From positions 3,534,001-3,598,000 of the forward strand of contig NZ_CP131935.1 in the NCBI RefSeq assembly GCF_030704305.1: DNA of 64,000 nucleotides, given 5' to 3'. Numbering within the stretch: the stretch's first letter is position 1; every line of letters begins with the position of its first letter. Made by a program: the position numbers and the translations under genes. Below, piece after piece: positions 58,702-64,000 of this stretch. The stretch comes from Massilia sp. R2A-15. Lineage in GTDB: Bacteria; Pseudomonadota; Gammaproteobacteria; Burkholderiales; Burkholderiaceae_D. The notes beneath the pieces are model-generated. The model saw only the letters and a program-made list of their open reading frames with translations. It ran no database searches and was not told the origin of the DNA.

Positions 58702-59446
58702 ATTGAACATCGGCGCACCGGACCACATCCCCGACGACGATGATGCTCGGACTCCCCAGCCCCGACAGCGCCAGGTCGGCAGCCAGCTCGCCCAGCGTCG
58801 TGAGCAGATGCGCCTGCCCGTCCCCGGTCGCCGACTGAATCACCGCCACCGGCGTCGACGCCGCCTTGCCGCCCGCCAGCAGCGCCGCCTGGATCTGCCG
58901 GCAGCGCGCCACGCCCATATAAATCACCAGCGTCAGCCCGGTCTGCGCCAGCAGCGCCCAGTCCGGCGTGCGCGCGGCGCCGGCCTCATCCTGCCGCTCA
59001 TGCCCGGTAACAAAGATCGCGCCCGAACTCCAGTCGCGGTGCGTCAGCGGCACGCCGATCGCCGACGGCGCCGCCAGCCCGCTGCTGATGCCGTTGACCA
59101 CTTCCACCTGCACGCCCGCCGCCACCAGCGTCGCCCTCTCCTCGCCGCCACGCCCGAACACGAACGGGTCGCCGCCCTTGAGCCGCACCACGTGCTTGCC
59201 CGCATTCGCTTCGGCCACCATCAGGCGTTCGATGAATTCCTGCGGCGTGGACTTGCAGCCGCCGCGCTTGCCGACGTGGACAACGCGCGCCGCAGCACGC
59301 GCATGGTCGAGGATCGCCGGATTGACCAGGTCGTCCACCAGCAGCACGTCGGCGCCGGCGATCGCGCGCACCGCTTTCAGGGTCAGCAATTCCGGATCGC
59401 CCGGTCCCGCGCCCACCAGCCACACCTTACCTGTCGTGCTCTCCAT
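58625..59446 (-). CDS. cobA: Uroporphyrinogen-III C-methyltransferase with repeat-derived C-terminus
   Basis: A 273-aa SAM-dependent methyltransferase that makes precorrin-2 for sirohaem or cobalamin. Motifs are VGAGPGDPELLTLKA near residue 10, LKGGDPFVFGRGGEE near 88, VNGISSGLAAPSAIGVPLTHR near 118 and the VIYMGVA strand near 175. The natural family sequence ends around VVGDVVRCADV; the last 26 residues are encoded by the family B element at 58624-58701. It overlaps the upstream ybiB-like gene by 20 bases. Activity is expected because the core is complete. It has no CysG dehydrogenase fusion. Confidence 0.9.
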   Translation of the reverse strand: MESTTGKVWLVGAGPGDPELLTLKAVRAIAGADVLLVDDLVNPAILDHARAAARVVHVGKRGGCKSTPQEFIERLMVAEANAGKHVVRLKGGDPFVFGRGGEERATLVAAGVQVEVVNGISSGLAAPSAIGVPLTHRDWSSGAIFVTGHERQDEAGAARTPDWALLAQTGLTLVIYMGVARCRQIQAALLAGGKAASTPVAVIQSATGDGQAHLLTTLGELAADLALSGLGSPSIIVVGDVVRCADVQSQYGLQPSLERRSSGCRSSEGWSLC

Positions 59447-60419
59447 GATCGCCGCCCGTGTTCGCCTTTAGTGCCTTTGAAACTAGCAAACACTGTGCCA
59501 CTTGCTCGAGAATCGATGGCGGCACCGGCGCCTCCCCGCGCAGGGCGCGCGCGATCCAGGCGGCCGTGGTGGCCGCATCGCGTTCGGGCGGCATCTGCGC
59601 CATTTCGTCCGTTGGCGCGTCTTTTTGCACCAAAATGGTGCGATTCCCCGCATGAAACCAGTCGATTTGATTGGCGCGGTTGGCGTTGGCTACCGTCTCG
59701 CCCTCGGTGCCGCGCATCAGGAAGGCGTCGCCCCGCGCGTGCGGTGCCGCGTCGGAGAAATACTCGCCCAGCATTTCCAGGTATTCCGGGTGCGTGTAGG
59801 ACACCAGCCGCAGCGCCGGCCCCTGGTAGGGCTGCAGGATCTTGACCAGCGTGTGGGTCGAATTGCGCACCCCGAGGATGCGGCGCAGCGACAGCAGCTG
59901 CGCCATCTTCGGCGCCAGCGTCTCGATCGGCATGAACGCCGGCTGGCCCTGCGCCTGCGCGCCCTGCACATCGGCCAGGCTGGCGGCCAGCGGCAATCCC
60001 ATCGCCTGCATGATTTCCGCGGTGGTGACGCGCCCCGGATCGCGCGTGACGCCATGCACCAGCACCGGCACGCCTTCGCGCGCCAGCAGCATCGCCAGCA
60101 GCGGCGTCAGGTTGGCCATTTTGCGCGCGCCGTTATAGCTGGGGATCAGCACCGGCGCGTAGCCGCCAGGCGGCGCCGGCAGCAGCTCGAACGATTCCTC
60201 CGCCGCGTCGAGAAAGCCGGCGATCTCCTCGACCGACTCGCCCTTGATCCGCATCGCCAGCACGATCGCGCCCAGCTCCAGGTCGGACACCCGGCCGTCG
60301 AGCATGGCGCCGTACAGCATCTTCGCGTCCTCGCGCGTCATGCTGCGCGCGCCTTTCCGGCCGCGGCCGATTTCCTTGATGAAGCGGGCGGCGGCGATAT
60401 TTTCTTGCGATGTAATCAT
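59427..60419 (-). CDS. ybiB: YbiB/TrpD2-like DNA-binding protein
   Basis: A 330-aa relative of anthranilate phosphoribosyltransferase. The N-terminal helical part has SMTREDAKMLYGAMLDGRVSD and ELGAIVLAMRIKGES; the phosphoribosyl-binding loops of TrpD are changed (LIPSYNGARKMANLTPLLA). Characterised YbiB binds nucleic acid instead of catalysing Trp synthesis. It is coupled to cobA by a 20-base overlap, an arrangement seen with nitrogen/sulfur assimilation genes in Burkholderiales. The rest of such an operon is absent. Confidence 0.88.
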   Translation of the reverse strand: MITSQENIAAARFIKEIGRGRKGARSMTREDAKMLYGAMLDGRVSDLELGAIVLAMRIKGESVEEIAGFLDAAEESFELLPAPPGGYAPVLIPSYNGARKMANLTPLLAMLLAREGVPVLVHGVTRDPGRVTTAEIMQAMGLPLAASLADVQGAQAQGQPAFMPIETLAPKMAQLLSLRRILGVRNSTHTLVKILQPYQGPALRLVSYTHPEYLEMLGEYFSDAAPHARGDAFLMRGTEGETVANANRANQIDWFHAGNRTILVQKDAPTDEMAQMPPERDAATTAAWIARALRGEAPVPPSILEQVAQCLLVSKALKANTGGDHGEHDR

Positions 60420-60506
60420 AGGCCCAAGCTTACACCGAGACGCGCAAATCTTTTGGCAAAAACGGAATCAAAGGAGATACGCCCCACCCAACTTGAGGAG
60501 ACCAAC

Positions 60507-62006
60507 ATGAATCAGATCAGACGACGGGCATGCATCGGTGCACTGTTTGTCGGCAACCTGCTCGCGCTCGGCCTGGCGCCGCATGCGATGGCGTCGAGCC
60601 ACCGCGAAGCGCCCTTCATCACGCGCGCGCCGAAAGTCGACGCCACCGACTTCTACCTGTTCCGCAGCTTCGCCCCGGGGCGCGGCGCCTACACCACCGT
60701 GATCGCCAACTACGTGCCGCTGCAGGACGTGTATGGCGGCCCGAACTTCTTCGCGATGGACCCGGAGGCGCTGTATGAAATCCACTTCGACAACAACGGC
60801 GACGCCAAGGAAGACCTGACCTTCCAGTTCCGCTTCAAGTACACCAACAAGGACGCCAAATTCACCGTCGGCGGCAAGCAGGTGTCGATCCCGCTGGTGA
60901 ACAACGGCGGCCCGATCGACAGCGTCAGTCCGGCCGGCATCAACGTGCGCGAAACCTACACCGTCACCGTGGTGCGCGGCGACCGCCGCAAGGGCACGCG
61001 CGCGGCCGTCACCAATGCCGACGGCGGCGGATCCACCTTCGACAAGCCGATCGACAACATCGGCAACAAGTCGATTCCAGACTACGCGGGCTACGCCGCC
61101 AAGCACATCTACAACATCAACATTCCCGGCTGCGCGACGCCGGGGCGCCTGTTCGTCGGCCAGCGCAAGGACCCGTTCGCCGTCAACCTCGGCGAAACGT
61201 TCGACCTCATTAACATCAAGGCCCCGGCGGTCGAGTTCGATCCGAACGCCGAAAAAGCGGCCAAGGACGACCTGGCCGACAAGAACGTCACCTCAATTGA
61301 AATGGAAGTGCCGACCGAATGCCTGGCGACCTCCGCCGACCCGGTGATCGGCGGCTGGACCACCGCCAGCCTGCGCCAGGGCCGCCTGCTCAACCCCTTC
61401 CCGCGCTCGAACAACGACGCCTCGCTTGAAGGCGGCGCGTGGGTGCAGGTGTCGCGCCTTGGCATGCCGCTGGTAAACGAAGTCGTCATCGGCCTGAAGG
61501 ACAAGGACCGCTTCAACTCCAGCAAGCCGCAGAACGACGCCCAGTTCGCCGACTACGTCACCAACCCGACCCTGCCGGCGCTGGTCGAAATCCTGTTCGG
61601 ATCGGCGGGGGCGAAGGCGCCCACCAACTTCCCGCGCAACGACCTGGTGGCCACTTTCCTCACCGGTATCCAGGGCCTCAATCAGCCGAAAAACGTCACG
61701 CCAAGCGAAATGCTGCGGCTAAATACCTCGATCGAGCCGACCGCGGCGGGCGCGCAGCAGCGGCTCGGGGTGATCGGCGGCGACAACGCCGGCTTTCCGA
61801 ACGGGCGGCGGCCGGGCGACGACATCGTCGACATCTCCCTGCGCGTGGTGATGGGCAAGCTGTGCACGCTCAACATCGGCTGCGTGGCGGCCGATGCGCC
61901 TGCCGGCGCGATCCGCTTCACCGACGGCGCCTTCCTCGACCAGAGCTCGTTCGACGCCACCTTCCCCTACCTGAGGACGCCGCTGCCGGGGGCGCCGCAA
62001 CAGTAA
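60507..62006 (+). CDS. DUF4331 secreted protein
   Basis: A 499-aa protein from an ATG with GAGGAG at 60495-60500. The signal peptide ends APHAMA, and the mature protein begins with SSHREAPFI, the hallmark of DUF4331. Further family motifs are DATDFYLFRSF, YEIHFDNNGDAKEDLTF and LPALVEILF. Two Cys-containing segments (INIPGCATPG and LCTLNIGCVA) could bind metal or form disulfides. The function of the family is unknown. It forms an operon with the downstream lipoprotein. Confidence 0.88.
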   Translation: MNQIRRRACIGALFVGNLLALGLAPHAMASSHREAPFITRAPKVDATDFYLFRSFAPGRGAYTTVIANYVPLQDVYGGPNFFAMDPEALYEIHFDNNGDAKEDLTFQFRFKYTNKDAKFTVGGKQVSIPLVNNGGPIDSVSPAGINVRETYTVTVVRGDRRKGTRAAVTNADGGGSTFDKPIDNIGNKSIPDYAGYAAKHIYNINIPGCATPGRLFVGQRKDPFAVNLGETFDLINIKAPAVEFDPNAEKAAKDDLADKNVTSIEMEVPTECLATSADPVIGGWTTASLRQGRLLNPFPRSNNDASLEGGAWVQVSRLGMPLVNEVVIGLKDKDRFNSSKPQNDAQFADYVTNPTLPALVEILFGSAGAKAPTNFPRNDLVATFLTGIQGLNQPKNVTPSEMLRLNTSIEPTAAGAQQRLGVIGGDNAGFPNGRRPGDDIVDISLRVVMGKLCTLNIGCVAADAPAGAIRFTDGAFLDQSSFDATFPYLRTPLPGAPQQ

Positions 62007-62017
62007 AGGAGAGCATC

Positions 62018-62233
62018 ATGAAAAGACTCAGCTTGATCATCGCCGTGCTGCTGGCGGGCTGCAGCGGAGGCGGCGAGATATCGCTGCCGCCGCCTCCGCC
62101 CGAAGCGCAGTTGGACGCCTTCTACCTGCTGGTCAGCGGCGTGGTCGCGGCCAGTTCCGAGGATGGGGACGCGAAGGATGTCGATTCGCTGGCGGCAACG
62201 TCGCCGGACGGCAGCGAGCCGGAGACGCTGTAA
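62018..62233 (+). CDS. Small lipoprotein downstream of the DUF4331 gene
   Basis: A 71-aa protein with the lipobox VLLAGC (Cys15), then SGGGEISLPPPPPEAQ and an acidic tail. It begins 12 bases after the DUF4331 stop, with AAAGGAGAG before the ATG. Function unknown; a partner of the DUF4331 protein is plausible. Confidence 0.7.
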   Translation: MKRLSLIIAVLLAGCSGGGEISLPPPPPEAQLDAFYLLVSGVVAASSEDGDAKDVDSLAATSPDGSEPETL

Positions 62234-62254
62234 TTGCCTGCGGCGCTGGCAGAT

Positions 62255-62282
62255 CGGGGTCTGACCCGCGGGTCAGACCCCG
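62255..62282. repeat. Perfect palindrome, family A variant
   Basis: A 28-bp sequence with perfect 14-bp arms (CGGGGTCTGACCCG and its complement), 22 bases after the lipoprotein stop and followed by a short TTTT. It could work as a terminator. Confidence 0.85.
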
Positions 62283-62360
62283 GTTTTAGCTCACCTTCTG
62301 CAACAGCCGGGAAATGACGCTACACTGCTTGCAACCGAAATCAAGCAGAAAAGCAGGATC

Positions 62361-63422
62361 ATGAGCATCACCGACAATATCGAAAATACCAACGTCAGCT
62401 CGTTCGCGCGCATGCCTTCGCCGCTCGAGCTGCACCGCAAGCTTCCGCTGACCGACAAGGCGCGCGCCACGGTCATGCAGGGCCGCGAAGCGCTGCGCAA
62501 CATCATCGACCGCAAGGACAAGCGCCTGTTCGTGGTGGTCGGCCCGTGCTCGATCCACGACCCGGTAGCCGGCCTCGATTACGCAGCGCGCCTGAAAAAG
62601 CTGCAGGCGGACGTCGCCGACACCATGCTGCTGGTGATGCGCGTGTACTTCGAAAAGCCGCGCACCACCACCGGCTGGAAAGGCTACATCAACGATCCGG
62701 ACATGGACGACTCGTTCCGCGTCAACGTCGGCATGGAGAAGGCGCGCCAGTTTCTGCTCGACGTGTGCGAACTGGGCCTGCCCACCGCCACCGAGGCGCT
62801 CGACCCGATCTCGCCGCAATACCTGGGCGACCTGATCGCCTGGACCGCGATCGGCGCGCGCACCACCGAATCGCAGACCCACCGCGAGATGTCGTCGGGC
62901 CTGTCCACGCCGGTCGGCTTCAAGAACGGCACCGACGGCGACATCAGCATCGCCGTCAACGCCATCCTGTCGTCGGCGCATCCGCACTCCTTCCTCGGCA
63001 TCAACGGCGAAGGCAACGTATCGATCGTGCGCACCAGCGGCAACGCCTACGGCCACGTGGTGCTGCGCGGCGGCGACGGCCGGCCGAACTACGATTCGGT
63101 GTCGGTCGCGATTGCCGAGCAGGCGCTGGCCAAGGCCGGCCTGCCCGCCAACCTGGTCGTCGACTGCTCGCACGCCAACAGCTACAAGAAGCCCGAGTTG
63201 CAGCCGCTGGTGATGTCCGACGTGGTGCAACAGATCCGCCACGGGAACAAGTCGCTGGTGGGCGTGATGATTGAATCGAACATCGTCGGCGGGAACCAGA
63301 AGATCCCGGCCGACCTGTCGCAGCTGAAGTACGGCTGCTCGGTGACGGACGGCTGCATCGACTGGGAATCGACCGAAGCGATGCTGCGCGCCGCGCACGC
63401 CGAACTGCTCCAGCGGCCGTAA
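62361..63422 (+). CDS. aroG: 3-deoxy-7-phosphoheptulonate synthase (class I DAHP synthase)
   Basis: A 353-aa enzyme of the AroFGH type, which condenses phosphoenolpyruvate and erythrose 4-phosphate at the start of aromatic amino acid synthesis. Motifs are VVGPCSIHDP near residue 58, YFEKPRTTTGWKG near 95, GFKNGTDGDI near 188, SFLGINGEGNVSIVRTSGN near 209 and VDCSHANSYKKP near 268. Which amino acid inhibits it cannot be decided. A ribosome site, AGGA, lies just before the ATG. It is monocistronic, with a family B repeat after the stop. Confidence 0.95.
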   Translation: MSITDNIENTNVSSFARMPSPLELHRKLPLTDKARATVMQGREALRNIIDRKDKRLFVVVGPCSIHDPVAGLDYAARLKKLQADVADTMLLVMRVYFEKPRTTTGWKGYINDPDMDDSFRVNVGMEKARQFLLDVCELGLPTATEALDPISPQYLGDLIAWTAIGARTTESQTHREMSSGLSTPVGFKNGTDGDISIAVNAILSSAHPHSFLGINGEGNVSIVRTSGNAYGHVVLRGGDGRPNYDSVSVAIAEQALAKAGLPANLVVDCSHANSYKKPELQPLVMSDVVQQIRHGNKSLVGVMIESNIVGGNQKIPADLSQLKYGCSVTDGCIDWESTEAMLRAAHAELLQRP

Positions 63423-63434
63423 CCTTCTGATGCT

Positions 63435-63522
63435 GTCGTACCTGCGAAGGCAGGTACCCATACTGAGCCGCTTTTACCTCCGCAGCATGCTCAGTACGGG
63501 TACCCGCCTGCGCGGGTACGAC
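63435..63522. repeat. Family B inverted-repeat element, copy 3
   Basis: An 88-bp element with 33-bp arms (63435-63467 and 63490-63522), starting GTCGTACCTGCG and ending at a matching GTACGAC. The inner boundaries are CTGAG and CTCAG, and each arm has an internal palindrome. It lies between aroG and tsaD. Confidence 0.9.
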
Positions 63523-63568
63523 ATTCCATGCTTTACAATGACGGATTCCCCATCTGTCCGCACCTCCC

Positions 63569-64000
63569 ATGATTGTTCTCGGCGTCGAATCCTCCTGCGA
63601 TGAAACCGGCCTTGCGTTGTACGACACGCAACGCGGCCTGCTGTCCCACGCGCTCCACTCGCAGGTGGCGATGCACGAAGAATACGGCGGCGTGGTGCCC
63701 GAGCTGGCCTCGCGCGACCACATCCGCCGCGCCATCCCGCTGCTCGAGCACACGCTGGCCGGCGCCGGCATGAAGCTGTCCGACATCGACGCGATCGCCT
63801 ACACCCAAGGCCCGGGCCTGGCCGGAGCGCTGCTGGTCGGCTCCTCGATCGCCTGCGCGCTAGGCCTGGCCACCGACAAGCCGGTGATCGGCGTGCACCA
63901 CCTCGAAGGCCACCTGCTATCGCCGCTGCTCGCGTCCGAGCCGCCGGCCTTCCCCTTCATCGCGCTGCTGGTCTCGGGCGGGCACACGCAGCTGATGCGC
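63569..64000 (+). CDS. tsaD: tRNA N6-threonylcarbamoyltransferase TsaD, N-terminal part
   Basis: The first 144 codons of tsaD run off the right edge. The visible part starts [19 protein letters not shown], an ASKHA ATPase-fold motif, then [18 protein letters not shown] with a metal His and LEGHL as the family HxxxH region, followed by [11 protein letters not shown]. It transfers threonylcarbamoyl to A37 of ANN-decoding tRNAs. The conserved C-terminal part lies outside the window. Confidence 0.95.
   Translation, partial: MIVLGVESSCDETGLALYDTQRGLLSHALHSQVAMHEEYGGVVPELASRDHIRRAIPLLEHTLAGAGMKLSDIDAIAYTQGPGLAGALLVGSSIACALGLATDKPVIGVHHLEGHLLSPLLASEPPAFPFIALLVSGGHTQLMR

Overview
The window is strongly GC-rich chromosomal DNA from a betaproteobacterium. 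The gene content (rpsU-yqeY-dnaG-rpoD block, TrhO, YbiB, DUF4148 and DUF4331 proteins, Wzm/Wzt polysaccharide export) and two families of short interspersed inverted repeats fit Burkholderiales, most likely Oxalobacteraceae of the Massilia/Telluria/Janthinobacterium type. That placement is inferred from gene families and sequence style, not from a search. There is no rRNA operon, CRISPR array, complete insertion sequence or prophage. One tRNA gene is present.

Region 1 (1-10.7 kb): a partial msbA diverges from an O-antigen ligase (waaL-like) and a GT2 glycosyltransferase. dnaE, a secreted Lys/Ala 11-mer repeat protein and trhO follow. Then comes a translationally coupled GT2 / GtrA / multi-membrane-span trio that looks like a bactoprenol-linked sugar decoration cassette. 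Region 2 (10.7-22.9 kb): a tightly packed surface-polysaccharide operon encodes a 102-aa basic protein, a 1242-aa protein with three GT-B glycosyltransferase domains, a methyltransferase with a predicted helical stalk, a GT2-GT4 fusion, a GT4 enzyme, Wzm, a Wzt with a C-terminal carbohydrate-binding-type extension, and an OafA-like acyltransferase. Together they describe an ABC-transporter-dependent O-antigen that is probably terminally capped and then decorated and ligated by region 1 products.

Region 3 (22.9-39.3 kb) is mixed: RhlE helicase, a beta-propeller/Y_Y_Y/GGDEF membrane diguanylate cyclase, an ECF sigma/anti-sigma pair divergent from a subtilase, a Gly/Ser/Ala-rich secreted protein, a Lon-N-domain protein, a cupredoxin-like protein lacking one expected copper ligand, DsbA, a VOC protein, topoisomerase IB, a DUF4153 protein and an M28 peptidase. 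Region 4 (39.4-44.6 kb) is a respiratory operon: a B-type (ba3-like) terminal oxidase with three multihaem or dihaem cytochromes c and a 57-aa membrane peptide. Region 5 (44.7-51.7 kb) is accessory: a lipoprotein, a ParE/YefM-type toxin-antitoxin pair, RNase Z, a lipoprotein hydrolase, a propeller protein with a decayed partial duplicate, and a GH24 lysozyme followed by a secreted partner gene.

Region 6 (51.7-64 kb) is housekeeping: tRNA-Ile2(CAU), rpoD, dnaG, yqeY and rpsU, then a BaiN-type flavoprotein, ybiB-cobA, DUF4331 plus a small lipoprotein, a DAHP synthase, and the start of tsaD.

Two repeat families run through everything. Family A is a palindrome of about 27 bp that usually sits 5-20 bases after a stop codon, often between convergent genes. 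Three copies instead sit in frame inside the subtilase gene. Family B is a 78-89 bp element with 33-bp terminal arms. One copy supplies the last 26 codons and the stop of cobA.
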